DNA from: Pseudomonadota bacterium
Lineage (GTDB): Bacteria > Pseudomonadota > Gammaproteobacteria > Burkholderiales > Burkholderiaceae_F
DNA: 64,000 nt
Assembly (NCBI GenBank): GCA_021825945.1
Contig: JAKAFN010000007.1
Span: 1-64,000 of the forward strand
Direction: 5' to 3'
Position 1 is the stretch's first letter, and each line of letters opens with the position of its first letter. A program made the translations under genes and the position numbers. The notes below the pieces were generated by a model. It ran no database searches. It saw only the letters and a list, made by a program, of their open reading frames with translations, and was not told the origin of the DNA. This document shows, in pieces, positions 11,101 through 19,378 of the stretch.

Positions 11101-11340
11101 GCCGGACAGCGGATGCGGCCGATGCTGATGACCGCGCTGTCGGCGTGCATCGGTCTGCTGCCGGCGGCGATTTCGCACGGCATCGGCAGTCAGGTGCAGC
11201 GGCCGCTCGCCACCGTGGTGGTGGGCGGTCTGCTGATCGGCCCCATCGTCTTGCTGCTGGTGGTGCCGGCGATGCAGACCCTGCTGCTGCATGGCCGTGG
11301 TGCGGGGCGGATCGTGGGCGGGACGGGAGAGGGTGGATGA
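8107..11340 (+). CDS. Heavy-metal-type RND efflux pump (CusA/CzcA family)
   Basis: Proton-driven inner-membrane exporter of 1077 residues with the usual twelve-helix, two-repeat layout. Seen: the N-terminal helix (RRALVIFGVVMFLAAGFAAV), large periplasmic loops, and the fourth-helix signature DFGIIIDSAVILVEN near residues 405-420. Cation-exporting CzcA-like pumps have DFG here while copper/silver CusA has AIG, so divalent cations are more likely substrates than Cu(I)/Ag(I); the metal cannot be named. Start is GTG at 8107. Its stop overlaps the start of the outer-membrane factor (ATGA), so the three components are translationally coupled. No metal-responsive regulator or two-component pair is adjacent. 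Confidence 0.93.
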   Translation: MLRKILAFALARRALVIFGVVMFLAAGFAAVEKLNVEAYPNPAPVILEITAQAPGMSAEEMERYYTVPMEIGLYATPGIASIRSTSFYGLSFVRVTFRYGIDYFFAYTQAALALQQNVTLPGGQTPQIQQSSLVGEVYRYQIVGPPHFGLTNLRTVQDWIVARRLSTIPGVAAVNSWGGTTKEFQIQADLPRMQAYGVTVPQLMSALGNANLNVGGREISLGEQSVNIRGIGLIDDGGADDLTKGYHVRDIGSVVLAQSNGVPVRVKDIGTVTVGHMPRLGIAGRDHDDDIVSAIVVMSRTEHTNQIVPKIEAMVRRMNHDGSLPPGVRIVPYYDRTSLVHVTTETVVHNLVVGCLLVFLIQWIFLGDLRSALIVGVNIPFALLFSIILLVLRGEDANLLSIGAVDFGIIIDSAVILVENVFRNFQTGKDAQRRLIEDLAEGQVGADPSHAGDMGDTPGWSDRLRLIYVSAFQVDKAVLFSLAVTLAAFVPLFTMQGVEGQIFGPMARTYGYALAGALIATFTVTPVLASFLLPKHVEEVETAVVRRLRAIYTPALRWALVHRGRVATGGVAFLVLCGLLAARLGSEFLPALEEGNYWIRVSLPPTMTLAAGTEATRTVREVLLRHPEIITAVSQHGRPDNGSDASPLSNVEIFAPLKPFDEWPSGLTKERLTAQLAREIHDAVPGVGLNFSQYIQDNVEEALSGVKGENSVKIIGPNLAVLERLAGEVEEQLRQVRGVTDLGVFHVLGQPNLDIRIDRERAARYGLNTGDVATVIRVLLGDGVATQILEGDRTFNLTVRLAPKYRDDIAAIGDIPVGYQTPNGSTAYIPLRELATIRLDTGASYIYHESAARDIPVKFSVRGRDLGGTVADAQRRIGERVHLPNGYRLEWAGEFGELQQAKHRLAVIVPVSLALILMLLYGLFNSMRDSLLALSGIPFAVGGGILALWVAGLPFSISAAIGFVSLFGVSVMNGILLITYYNQLRASGMDGVEAMFHAAGQRMRPMLMTALSACIGLLPAAISHGIGSQVQRPLATVVVGGLLIGPIVLLLVVPAMQTLLLHGRGAGRIVGGTGEGG

Positions 11341-12899
11341 GCCGCGCCTCCGGCCGCCGATCCATCTTCCCCCGGTGGCGGGATGGGGTGCTGCGGGTAT
11401 GCGCTTGGGCGATGACGGCCCTGCTGGCCGGCTGCGCCGTCGGCCCCGACTACCACCCGCCCGCCGCGCCGCACGCACGCGGCTACGCGCCCGCACCGAT
11501 GCCACCGGAGACGGCCGCCGCGCCCGGCGTCCGGGCCGGGGCGGCGCAACGTTTCGAAATGGGAGGCGACGTTCCCTACGCTTGGTGGACGCGCTTCGGC
11601 TCCCTCCGGCTCGACGCCCTCGTCGCGCGCGCGTTGCGCAACAACCCGAACATTTCGTCCGCGCAATCCGCGCTGCGTCAGGCGACGGAAATGACCGCCG
11701 CGCAACGCGGGTACTACTACCCGACGGTGAGCGCCCAATTCACGCCGCAGCGACAGTTGCTGGCCGGCAACTTGGGTGGGAATTCTCCCGGCATCCAGGG
11801 CAACGGCACCATCATCCAGACCTGCCAGAACGCGAACGCGCCCTACAACTGCGGCGTGACGTACAACATGTACCTCTCGCAGTTGGCGGTGGGTTTCGTC
11901 CCGGATGTTTTCGGGGCCAATGCCCGCCAGGTCGAATCCTTGCAAGCCCAGGCCGACATGGCCCGATTCCAGATGGAGGCGGCGACCATCACGCTGGCGG
12001 ACAATGTCGTCGCCGCCGCCGTGCAGGAAGCGGCGTTGCGCGCACAGATCGTTGCGACGCAGCGCTTGGTCGATGCCAATGCCCAGTCGCTGCGGATCCT
12101 GCGCGCGCAGTTCCGCCTCGGATATGCGATGCGTGCCGACGTCGCGGCCCAGGAACTTGCGCTGGCGCAGGCGCGGCAGCAATTGCCGCCATTGCGGAAA
12201 CAGATCGAGCAGACCCGCGACCTTCTGCGCGCGCTGGTCGGAGATCTGCCCGACGCGAGCGGGGATACCGGCTTCGATTTCGCCGTCCTGCGGTTGCCGA
12301 CGGACTTGCCGGTGAGCCTGCCGTCGCGGCTCGTCGAACAGCGGCCCGATGTGCGCGCGGCGGAGGCCCAGATGCATGCGGCCAGCGCCCAGGTCGGGGT
12401 GGCGATCGCTGCGCGGTTGCCGCAGTTCTCGATCGATGCGGCAGCGGGCGGGATCGCGTCGAAGATCTCGCAGATGTATTTCACCGGTGGGCCGTTCTGG
12501 GTCGTGACCGGCAACGTTGCGCAGACGCTGTTCGACGGCGGAACCTTGAAGCACCACGAACGCGCCGCGAAGGCCGCGCTGCGCCAGGCGCAGGACCAGT
12601 ATCGGGCGACGGTCGTTGCGGCGTTCCAGAATGTCGCCGACACCTTGCATGCGCTGCAGGCCGACGCCGATGCCTTGCGTGCCGCCGCCGATGCGGAACG
12701 CGCCGCCGCCGCTGCGCTCGCCGTCACCCAACGACAGTACGACGCCGGCTACGTCAACCGCCTGGCGCTGCTCACCGCACGACAGGCGCATGAGCAGGCC
12801 GTTCTCGGTTTGGTGCAGGCGCAGGCGGCGCGCTATACCGATACGGCGGCGCTGTTCCTGGCATTGGGGGGCGGCTGGTGGAATCGGTCGGCTAGGTGA
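11337..12899 (+). CDS. Outer-membrane efflux lipoprotein (NodT/TolC-type)
   Basis: Outer-membrane channel partner of the preceding RND pump, 520 residues. The signal peptide ends at the lipobox LLAGC followed by AVGPDYHPP, the hallmark start of NodT-type outer-membrane factors. Two repeats of coiled-coil hairpins follow (alanine- and glutamine-rich helices around residues 150-310 and 350-510) with the family segment LPSRLVEQRPDVRAAEAQMH. The ATG at 11337 overlaps the pump's stop codon (ATGA). Last gene of the operon. Confidence 0.92.
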   Translation: MSRASGRRSIFPRWRDGVLRVCAWAMTALLAGCAVGPDYHPPAAPHARGYAPAPMPPETAAAPGVRAGAAQRFEMGGDVPYAWWTRFGSLRLDALVARALRNNPNISSAQSALRQATEMTAAQRGYYYPTVSAQFTPQRQLLAGNLGGNSPGIQGNGTIIQTCQNANAPYNCGVTYNMYLSQLAVGFVPDVFGANARQVESLQAQADMARFQMEAATITLADNVVAAAVQEAALRAQIVATQRLVDANAQSLRILRAQFRLGYAMRADVAAQELALAQARQQLPPLRKQIEQTRDLLRALVGDLPDASGDTGFDFAVLRLPTDLPVSLPSRLVEQRPDVRAAEAQMHAASAQVGVAIAARLPQFSIDAAAGGIASKISQMYFTGGPFWVVTGNVAQTLFDGGTLKHHERAAKAALRQAQDQYRATVVAAFQNVADTLHALQADADALRAAADAERAAAAALAVTQRQYDAGYVNRLALLTARQAHEQAVLGLVQAQAARYTDTAALFLALGGGWWNRSAR

Positions 12900-12924
12900 T
12901 CCCGGATACCCGCAGGGTCGGCTT

Positions 12925-13010
12925 GTCTCGCCATCGCGAGGCCCGTAGGTTCGTGGCGATCCAGTCCGTACGCCACGGGTTGCTTCGGGCCGCGCCCTCG
13001 CGATGACGAC
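12925..13010 (-). repeat. Interspersed palindromic repeat, copy 1
   Basis: An imperfect palindrome with outer arms CATCGCGAGG (12932-12941) and CCTCGCGATG (12996-13005). Its reverse complement aligns over almost its whole length with 39,797-39,881. It lies between convergent genes (outer-membrane factor and gmk). This is the layout of bacterial REP/BIME-like or miniature palindromic elements. No protein-coding content. Confidence 0.7.
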
Positions 13011-13017
13011 CGATTGG

Positions 13018-13046
13018 GCCGACGCCCCGGCAAGGACGGCGTCGGC
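13018..13046 (-). terminator. Possible terminator hairpin downstream of gmk
   Basis: Arms GCCGACGCC (13018-13026) and GGCGTCGGC (13038-13046) pair perfectly around an 11-nt loop, 22 bp beyond the gmk stop on the minus strand. There is no T-run on either side, so it may only stabilise the transcript end. Confidence 0.4.
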
Positions 13047-13067
13047 AGGTTGCCGGCGTGCTTCGGG

Positions 13068-13706
13068 TCAGCGGCCGATGCCGAGTTGTGCGAAAAGCTC
13101 GCGGTTGCGCACCGCCTGCACGGCAACCCGTAGGCGGGTCGCTGCGACTACGGCCTGCAGTTCCGACAGCGCCACCTCGAAGTCCCGGTTGATGACGACG
13201 TAGTCGGCGTCGGGTGCATGGGCGATTTCCGCCGCTGCGCCTTCCAGCCGTCGGCGGATCACCGCTTCGCTGTCTTGTCCGCGCTTGTGCAGGCGTTCCG
13301 CCAGGGTTTCCATCGACGGCGGGAGAATGAAGATTTCCACGGCCGACGGAAAGAGCGTCTTGATCTGGGCTGCTCCCTGCCAGTCGATTTCCAGCAGCAC
13401 GTCGGTGCCCGCGGTGAGAAATTCCTCGATCACGCGGCGGGAGGTGCCGTAGTGGTTGCCGTGAACCTGGGCGGTCTCCAGGAAGTCGCCATGCTCCTTG
13501 CGCCGCAGGAATTCCTCGACGGAGAGGAAATGATATTCGCGGCCGTCGACCTCGCCCGGTCGTGGTGCGCGGGTGGTGCAGGAGATCGACAGCGAGATCT
13601 GCGGATCGCGGGCGAGCAGCGCATTGACGAGGGAGGACTTGCCCGCGCCCGATGGGGCGACGACGAGGAACAGTTGGCCGGAGCTTGCGCGTTCGGGCAC
13701 GTTCAT
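13068..13706 (-). CDS. gmk: Guanylate kinase
   Basis: Phosphorylates GMP to GDP with ATP in the cytoplasm. 212 residues, the normal size. The P-loop APSGAGKSS lies at residues 17-25, the GMP-binding segment has [19 protein letters not shown], and the lid has [14 protein letters not shown]. The ATG overlaps the stop of the upstream yicC gene (ATGA), giving a yicC-gmk unit, a common arrangement in proteobacteria. Confidence 0.97.
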   Translation of the reverse strand: MNVPERASSGQLFLVVAPSGAGKSSLVNALLARDPQISLSISCTTRAPRPGEVDGREYHFLSVEEFLRRKEHGDFLETAQVHGNHYGTSRRVIEEFLTAGTDVLLEIDWQGAAQIKTLFPSAVEIFILPPSMETLAERLHKRGQDSEAVIRRRLEGAAAEIAHAPDADYVVINRDFEVALSELQAVVAATRLRVAVQAVRNRELFAQLGIGR

Positions 13707-14602
13707 TCCAGGTTTTGCACCTGCTCCCGCATCTGTTCGATGAGCAGCTTCAGTTCCACGGCCGCGGTCGTCATCTCGATGGCGCTTGCTTTCGACGCGA
13801 TGGTGTTGGCTTCGCGATTGAGCTCCTGCATCAGGAAGTCGAGCCGACGCCCGACGCCGCCGCCGGCGTCGAGCGTGCGGCGGACTTCGGCGACATGCGC
13901 GCCCAGGCGGTCCATTTCTTCGGCGACATCGGCACGCATACCGTGCATCGTCAGCTCCTGGCGGATGCGATCCGAGAGCTCTTCGCGCGAGATGCCGGTG
14001 CCGGTCATCGCGTTGCCAAGCGCCTGGGTCATGCGCTCGTTGAGGCGCCGCTCCATTTCGGCGAGGATGCGAGGAACCAGCGTGCGCAGTTGAACCAGAA
14101 TCTCGTCGACCCGGGTGCAGCGTTCGCGCAGCGCCGTACGCAATTGCGCGCCTTCGCGAAGACGCGACTGACGCAGGCCCTGCAGCGCCTCGTCGAACGC
14201 GGCCAGCAGGGGCTCGCGCCAGGATTCCGCCGCCGCTTCGCCGGCCTCGATGATCCCGGGCCAGCGCAGGATTTCCCCGACGTCCAGCGGCCGGGCATCG
14301 GTGGCGATCTTGGCGACCGAGCGTCCCAGTTCCAGCAGATGGGTGAGCGCCGCCGGGTTGATCCGGGCACCGCTCGCCGACGAATCGCGGATGAGGGACA
14401 CGCGGCAGTCGATTTTGCCGCGGGAAATGGTGGCGCCGATGCGTTCGCGGATCACCGGCTCGGTGGCCCGGACCTCATCCGGAAGGCGGATGGAAAGCTC
14501 CAAAAAGCGTCCGTTTACGGACCGGATTTCGACGGTTACCGCGCCGGAAGCCGTGGTCTTCGTCGCATCGGCAAAGCCGGTCATGCTTGCCACATCACCC
14601 AT
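13703..14602 (-). CDS. yicC: YicC family endoribonuclease-like protein
   Basis: 299-residue cytoplasmic protein of the YicC/YloC family, which in other bacteria is linked to RNA turnover and stationary-phase survival. Diagnostic features: the N-terminal [20 protein letters not shown], the segment [20 protein letters not shown], and the C-terminal [20 protein letters not shown] with [16 protein letters not shown]. Forms an overlapping operon with gmk and is divergent from the kinase operon, 76 bp away. Confidence 0.95.
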   Translation of the reverse strand: MGDVASMTGFADATKTTASGAVTVEIRSVNGRFLELSIRLPDEVRATEPVIRERIGATISRGKIDCRVSLIRDSSASGARINPAALTHLLELGRSVAKIATDARPLDVGEILRWPGIIEAGEAAAESWREPLLAAFDEALQGLRQSRLREGAQLRTALRERCTRVDEILVQLRTLVPRILAEMERRLNERMTQALGNAMTGTGISREELSDRIRQELTMHGMRADVAEEMDRLGAHVAEVRRTLDAGGGVGRRLDFLMQELNREANTIASKASAIEMTTAAVELKLLIEQMREQVQNLE

Positions 14603-14678
14603 GCGGTGTCCTCGTTTCTATGGGATGAACGGAAAATCGGGTACCCTCCGCGGGAACCTCTGCGAACCTGTATTCACC

Positions 14679-15674
14679 ATGGCGTCCCAGACCAATTCGG
14701 CCCTTCCCGAAGGGTTTCAACTCGGTAGCTATCGGATTGTAAAGAAGATATCGAGCGGCGGCTTCTCGATCGTCTATCTTGCGCAGGATGAGCACGGCAA
14801 TTCGGTCGCGATCAAGGAATACATGCCGGCGACCCTGGCGCAACGCAAGCCGGGCGAGCTTTCGCCCTATGTTCCGCCGGAGAGTTTGAACACCTACCGC
14901 ATCGGCCTGAAGTGCTTCTTCGAGGAGGGACGGGCGCTGGCGTCGATCTATCACCCCAACGTCGTGCGCGTGCTCAATTTCTTTCGCGGCAACGATACCG
15001 TCTACATGGTGATGCAGTACGAGTCCGGACGGTCGTTACAGGAGCACGTACTGCGCAATCGGAACAAGGACCAGAAGGACGTCCTGTCCGAGCGGTTCAT
15101 CCGCCGCGTGTTCACGCAGGTGATGAACGGACTGCGGGAGGTTCATGCGAACCGCCTGCTGCATCTGGATGTCAAGCCGGCGAACATCTATCTGCGGATG
15201 GACGGCGCGCCGATCCTGCTCGATTTCGGAGCCGCGCGCCAGACGTTGCAGCGCGACTTCAGTAAGGTCTATCCGATGTATACGCCGGGGTTCGCGGCGC
15301 CCGAACTCTACAAGCGCGATGCCGAGCTTGGCCCCTGGACCGATGTCTACAGCGTCGGCGCCTGCATCTATGCCTGCATGTCGGGCATGCCGGCGCAGGA
15401 GGCCGACCAGCGCATGAAGGCAGACAAGATGCCCCAGGCATTGCGATCGTTCCGCGGCATCTACTCGAACGAGCTGATCTCGATGACGGAGCGTTGCTTG
15501 CGTCTGAATTCGCTGGAGCGGCCGCAGACCGTCTATGCGGTCCAGAAGGAACTGCTCAACAACGTGCCGGAAGTGCCGGAATTCACGGTGTTCGAGCGCG
15601 CGGGGGCGCGCGTGCGTCATTTTCAGGAGCGTCTTTCGCGATTCGCGAAGGACCACGACATCACTTGGTTTTGA
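14679..15674 (+). CDS. Serine/threonine protein kinase
   Basis: Soluble Hanks-type kinase of 331 residues with no membrane segment or sensor domain. Visible motifs: glycine loop (KKISSGGFSIVYLAQ), catalytic Lys46 in VAIKEYMP, catalytic loop HLDVKPANIYL with Asp164 (HLD in place of the usual HRD), and DFGAA with Asp182. The C-terminal lobe is complete (PELY, DVYSVGACIYACMSG). ATG 14679 is chosen since the protein then opens MASQTNSALPEGFQLGSYRI; upstream codons belong to the antisense of yicC. Six bases separate it from the PP2C phosphatase, so the two form a kinase/phosphatase switch pair. Substrates unknown. Confidence 0.92.
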   Translation: MASQTNSALPEGFQLGSYRIVKKISSGGFSIVYLAQDEHGNSVAIKEYMPATLAQRKPGELSPYVPPESLNTYRIGLKCFFEEGRALASIYHPNVVRVLNFFRGNDTVYMVMQYESGRSLQEHVLRNRNKDQKDVLSERFIRRVFTQVMNGLREVHANRLLHLDVKPANIYLRMDGAPILLDFGAARQTLQRDFSKVYPMYTPGFAAPELYKRDAELGPWTDVYSVGACIYACMSGMPAQEADQRMKADKMPQALRSFRGIYSNELISMTERCLRLNSLERPQTVYAVQKELLNNVPEVPEFTVFERAGARVRHFQERLSRFAKDHDITWF

Positions 15675-15680
15675 CCGATC

Positions 15681-16616
15681 ATGCGCTTCTCCATCTATCA
15701 GGAAAGCAAGATCGGCGGCCGCAAGGTCAACCAGGACCGCATGGGATATCTGTACACCCGAGATTCCCTGATGATGGTGGTGGCGGACGGCATGGGCGGT
15801 CATGCGCGCGGCGATGTGGCCGCGCAACTGGCCGTACAGACGGTGGCGGCGATGTTCGAGCGCGAGGCCAAGCCCAGGCTGACGAATCCCGCGCAGTTTC
15901 TCGAGAACGCGATTCAGATGGCGCATCGCGAACTGCACCGCTATCGCGCCGAGCATGGAATGCCGGAGGCACCCCGCACGACGATCGTGGCGTGCGTGGT
16001 GCAGCATGGCGTGGCGACCTGGGCGCATGCCGGCGATTCCCGGCTGTACTGGATTCGCGACGGAGCGATCGCCGATCGCACGCTCGACCACTCGCGCGTG
16101 CACCATCTCGTGAGTTCGGGGCTGATCCGGGCGGAAGACGCGAAGGACCATCCGGAACGCAACCGGATCTTCAATTGCCTGGGGGCCGACGTCGATCCGG
16201 TGGTACAGATCGGCAAACCCGCTACCCTGCGGTTCGGCGACGTGCTGCTGCTGTGCACGGACGGCTTGTGGGGTAGCCTGTCGGATCGCGAGGTCGTCGG
16301 CCCGTTCACGGGTCAGACGGTCATGCGCGCAGTGCCGGATCTGGTGGAGACCGCGCTCGCGGCCGCGGGTCCCGAGGCCGACAACTGCACGGCCATGGCG
16401 ATGTCCTGGGCCGGCGCGGCGGTCGACGACTGGATGGGAGGGCGCGATTTCGGCGTGTCGACGCGGGAGATCCCCGAGGGCGTGGTCGCGTCCACGGTGC
16501 AGATGCCGCGGGCCGGGGAGGATCCGGCCATGCTCACCGACCAGCAGATCGACGAGGCGATCTCGGAAATTCAGAACGCGATTCAACGGAGTTCGAAATG
16601 GGTGCGGGGACGGTGA
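15681..16616 (+). CDS. PP2C-type serine/threonine protein phosphatase
   Basis: Metal-dependent phosphatase of 311 residues, the expected antagonist of the kinase just upstream. Metal-binding motifs are intact: NQDRMGYL near residue 17, [11 protein letters not shown] near 35-45, [10 protein letters not shown] near 190-200 and [10 protein letters not shown] near 233. After about residue 245 comes a roughly 65-residue tail with no clear domain ([20 protein letters not shown]). The stop overlaps the RNase PH start (TGATG), so a signalling pair is translationally linked to RNA-processing genes. Confidence 0.93.
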   Translation: MRFSIYQESKIGGRKVNQDRMGYLYTRDSLMMVVADGMGGHARGDVAAQLAVQTVAAMFEREAKPRLTNPAQFLENAIQMAHRELHRYRAEHGMPEAPRTTIVACVVQHGVATWAHAGDSRLYWIRDGAIADRTLDHSRVHHLVSSGLIRAEDAKDHPERNRIFNCLGADVDPVVQIGKPATLRFGDVLLLCTDGLWGSLSDREVVGPFTGQTVMRAVPDLVETALAAAGPEADNCTAMAMSWAGAAVDDWMGGRDFGVSTREIPEGVVASTVQMPRAGEDPAMLTDQQIDEAISEIQNAIQRSSKWVRGR

Positions 16617-17335
16617 TGGTTCGGGGTGGAGGGCGCAACGCAAGCGAAATGCGGCCGGTCGCCATCCAGCGCGGGGCGACGCGTCATGCCGAAGGCTCGG
16701 TGCTCGTATCGTTCGGCGATACGAAGGTGCTGTGTACGGCGTCGGTGGCGGACGGCGTGCCGTCTTTCCTGCGTGGCAAAGGGCAGGGTTGGCTCACCGC
16801 CGAGTACGGCATGCTGCCGCGTGCCACCGGCACGCGCAGCGAGCGCGAGGCGGTGCGCGGCAAGCAAAACGGGCGCACGATCGAAATTCAGCGGCTGATC
16901 GGGCGCAGCCTTCGTTGCGTCCTCGACTTGGCGGCGCTCGGCGAGCGCACGATCCAGATCGACTGCGACGTGCTGCAGGCCGACGGCGGCACACGCACCG
17001 CGTCGATCACCGGGGCGTACGTCGCCTTGGTCGATGCGGTGCGCTGGATCCGGGGGCGGTTCGATCTCCCGGCGGATCCGTTGCGGGATGCGGTGGCGGC
17101 GGTGTCGGTGGGGATCGTCGACGGAGCGGTGCTGCTCGATCTCGACTATGCCGAGGACTCGCGTTGCGATACCGACATGAACGTGGTGATGACCGGTACC
17201 GGAGGATTCGTCGAAGTCCAGGGCACGGCCGAGGGCGCGGCGTTTCCGCGGGCGCAGCTCGATGCGATGCTGGCGTGCGCGGAAGGGGGGATCCGACAAT
17301 TGCTGGCCGCGCAGCGGGCTGCGTTGGGTTCGTGA
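16616..17335 (+). CDS. rph: Ribonuclease PH
   Basis: Phosphate-dependent 3'-to-5' exoribonuclease that trims tRNA 3' ends. 239 residues from ATG 16616. Family motifs: [20 protein letters not shown] at the N-terminus, [18 protein letters not shown] in the middle, and [20 protein letters not shown] at the phosphate/RNA site. An ATG at 16598 would add six residues; the 16616 start is preferred because it overlaps the PP2C stop (TGATG) and gives the family's usual short lead before RPV. Stop overlaps rdgB start. Confidence 0.97.
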   Translation: MVRGGGRNASEMRPVAIQRGATRHAEGSVLVSFGDTKVLCTASVADGVPSFLRGKGQGWLTAEYGMLPRATGTRSEREAVRGKQNGRTIEIQRLIGRSLRCVLDLAALGERTIQIDCDVLQADGGTRTASITGAYVALVDAVRWIRGRFDLPADPLRDAVAAVSVGIVDGAVLLDLDYAEDSRCDTDMNVVMTGTGGFVEVQGTAEGAAFPRAQLDAMLACAEGGIRQLLAAQRAALGS

Positions 17336-17973
17336 TGGCGGGTATTCGGGGTCGAGGGGCAGGGGAGATCGGTGCGATCCGCGAGATCGTCCTGGCGTCG
17401 AACAATGCGGGCAAGCTCGCCGAGTTGCAGGCGCTGCTCGCGCCGCTCGGCGTCGCGGTGCGCACCCAAGGAAGCCTCGGCATTGCGGCAGCGGAGGAGC
17501 CGCACGATACGTTTCTCGAAAATGCGCTGGCGAAGGCACGGCACGCGGCGCGCATCAGCGGGCTGCCGGCGCTTGCCGACGATTCGGGTCTCTGCTGCGA
17601 CGCGCTGCGCGGTGCCCCCGGTGTGCGCTCGGCGCGCTTTGCCGGAGAACACGCGAGCGATGCCGAAAACAATGCCCTGCTCGTGCGCATGCTCGACGGC
17701 GTTTCCGATCGCGGGGCCCACTATGCGTGTGTCGTCGTCGCGGTGCGCGCGGCCGAAGATCCCGAACCGCTGGTTGCGGAGGGGCGCTGGAACGGTCGCA
17801 TCGTCGATCAGCCCGCCGGCACGGGCGGTTTCGGCTATGACCCGTATTTCCGGCTTCCGGAGTTCGGTTGCACCGCGGCCGAGCTCGATCCGGCGGAGAA
17901 GAATCGCGTCAGCCACCGGGGCCAGGCGATGCGGGCGATGGCGGAGTTGCTGCGCGCGCGTTGGGGTTGGTGA
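17335..17973 (+). CDS. rdgB: XTP/dITP diphosphatase (RdgB/Ham1)
   Basis: House-cleaning nucleotide pyrophosphatase that removes deaminated purine triphosphates (ITP, dITP, XTP). 212 residues from ATG 17335, overlapping the rph stop (TGATG). Seen: IVLASNNAGKLAEL at the substrate loop, LADDSGLCCDALRGAPGVRS around the catalytic Asp, and GFGYDPYFRL. The rph-rdgB-hemW order is common in betaproteobacteria. A leader of about 15 residues precedes the domain. Confidence 0.97.
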   Translation: MAGIRGRGAGEIGAIREIVLASNNAGKLAELQALLAPLGVAVRTQGSLGIAAAEEPHDTFLENALAKARHAARISGLPALADDSGLCCDALRGAPGVRSARFAGEHASDAENNALLVRMLDGVSDRGAHYACVVVAVRAAEDPEPLVAEGRWNGRIVDQPAGTGGFGYDPYFRLPEFGCTAAELDPAEKNRVSHRGQAMRAMAELLRARWGW

Positions 17974-19214
17974 TGGGGTCCGCGGATCGGGGGGCGGACG
18001 TGGCGAGGTCGGGCGCGGAGGAGCGCGGCGCCGTGCCGCCGCCTTTGTCGTTGTACATCCATGTCCCGTGGTGCATCCGGAAGTGCCCCTATTGCGATTT
18101 CAACTCCCATGCCGCCCCCGCCGGCGAGGCGATCCCCGAGGATGCCTACCTCGATGCGCTGATCCGCGATCTGGAATCGGCGCTGCCGGCGGTCTGGGGT
18201 CGCACCGTGCGCAGCGTGTTTTTGGGCGGTGGTACCCCGGGTCTGTTGTCGGGAGCGGGCGTCGCCCGCCTGCTGGCGGAAATCGGCGCCCGCATCGTGC
18301 TCGAACCGGGGTGCGAGATCACGCTGGAAACCAACCCCGGCGCGCTGGAGGAGGGGCGGTACGCGGCGTTTCGCGACGCGGGCGTGAATCGCCTCTCGAT
18401 CGGCGTGCAGTCCTTCGATGACGACAGTCTGCGCCGGCTGGGCCGGGTGCACGATGGCGTGCAGGCCGAACGGGCGATCGAATCGGCGTTGCGTGCGTTC
18501 GACAACATCAATCTCGACCTGATGATCGGCCTTCCGGGTCAGGAGGAGGGGGCGGCGCAGCGCGACGTCGCGCGCGCGCTGCGATTCGGGACCACCCACC
18601 TGTCGGTCTATCAGTTGACGATCGAAGCCAACACGGTGTTTGCCAAGTTTCCGCCATCGTTGCCGGATGACGATGTCGTGGCGCGGGCTCAGGAGGAAAT
18701 CGACGAACGGCTCGCGCAGGCGGGGTTCGAACATTACGAGGTGTCAGCCTATGCGCGGTCGGGGCGGCGTTGCCGGCACAACCTCAACTATTGGACGTTC
18801 GGCGATTATCTTGGCATCGGCGCCGGCGCGCACGCCAAGATCAGCTTGGCCGATGGCGGGGTGCTGCGCGAGGAGCGATTCCGCACGCCGGATTCCTACC
18901 TCTGCAATGCGGCACAGGGACGCTTCGTGTCGCGGCGTCGCGCGGTGACTGCCGACGACCTCGTCTTCGAATTCGCGCTCAACGCGTTTCGCCTGCGGGA
19001 GGGGTTTGCGCCGACCCTGTTCGCCGAGCGTACCGGCCTCGACCCGGCCAAATTGGAGCCGGGGTTGCGGGAGGGGGTACGGCGCGGGCTGATCGTTCGG
19101 CATCCGGAGCAGATTGCGCCGACCGAATTGGGAATGCGCTTCCTGAATGATGTCCAGGCGCTATTCCTACCGGTGGGCGAGGATGGTGCACCCAAGCCCG
19201 CGGTGGACTCGTGA
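17973..19214 (+). CDS. hemW: Radical SAM haem chaperone HemW
   Basis: Radical SAM protein of 413 residues, related to coproporphyrinogen III dehydrogenase HemN but acting in haem delivery. The iron-sulfur motif CX3CX2C is at Cys34, Cys38 and Cys41 (HVPWCIRKCPYCDFNSH); the glycine-rich VFLGGGTPGLL and ETNPG segments for SAM binding follow, and a C-terminal HemN-type domain is present. ATG 17973 overlaps the rdgB stop (TGATG). HemN itself has an extra N-terminal segment absent here, favouring HemW. Last gene of the operon. Confidence 0.93.
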   Translation: MGSADRGADVARSGAEERGAVPPPLSLYIHVPWCIRKCPYCDFNSHAAPAGEAIPEDAYLDALIRDLESALPAVWGRTVRSVFLGGGTPGLLSGAGVARLLAEIGARIVLEPGCEITLETNPGALEEGRYAAFRDAGVNRLSIGVQSFDDDSLRRLGRVHDGVQAERAIESALRAFDNINLDLMIGLPGQEEGAAQRDVARALRFGTTHLSVYQLTIEANTVFAKFPPSLPDDDVVARAQEEIDERLAQAGFEHYEVSAYARSGRRCRHNLNYWTFGDYLGIGAGAHAKISLADGGVLREERFRTPDSYLCNAAQGRFVSRRRAVTADDLVFEFALNAFRLREGFAPTLFAERTGLDPAKLEPGLREGVRRGLIVRHPEQIAPTELGMRFLNDVQALFLPVGEDGAPKPAVDS

Positions 19215-19234
19215 TGGGCGGTTTTGGTGCGGAG

Positions 19235-19251
19235 CGCACCAATAGTGTGCG
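19235..19251. promoter_or_regulatory. NtrC-binding box upstream of glnA
   Basis: The 17-mer with half-sites GCACC(A) and GTGC spaced by seven bases follows the known NtrC consensus TGCACC-N5-GGTGCA, with the AT-only centre conserved. It lies about 105 bp before the inferred transcription start, a normal enhancer distance. A further half-site TGCACC occurs at 19,266-19,271. Confidence 0.6.
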
Positions 19252-19312
19252 TTCCGGCATGCTCGTGCACCTGCGGACGATGGAAATCCGTTCCGCTTTC
19301 GCAAGAAACTTA

Positions 19313-19330
19313 CAGGCATAATTCCTGCTT
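19313..19330 (+). promoter_or_regulatory. Candidate sigma-54 promoter of glnA
   Basis: GGCAT at -24 (GG 19,315-19,316) and CTGC at -12 (GC 19,327-19,328) have the obligatory 10-bp GG-to-GC gap. The match to TGGCAC-N5-TTGC is moderate. Transcription would start near 19,340, 39 bp before the glnA ATG. NtrB and NtrC are encoded just downstream. Confidence 0.55.
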
Positions 19331-19378
19331 GCATGTTTTCCCGTTCAGCGGTTTTCTAATTTTGGAGGAGAGGAATCG

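Noticed and set aside
9772..11505. 577-codon minus-strand frame opposite the RND pump
   Set aside because: Arg/Pro-rich shadow of the pump with no ribosome site or family features.
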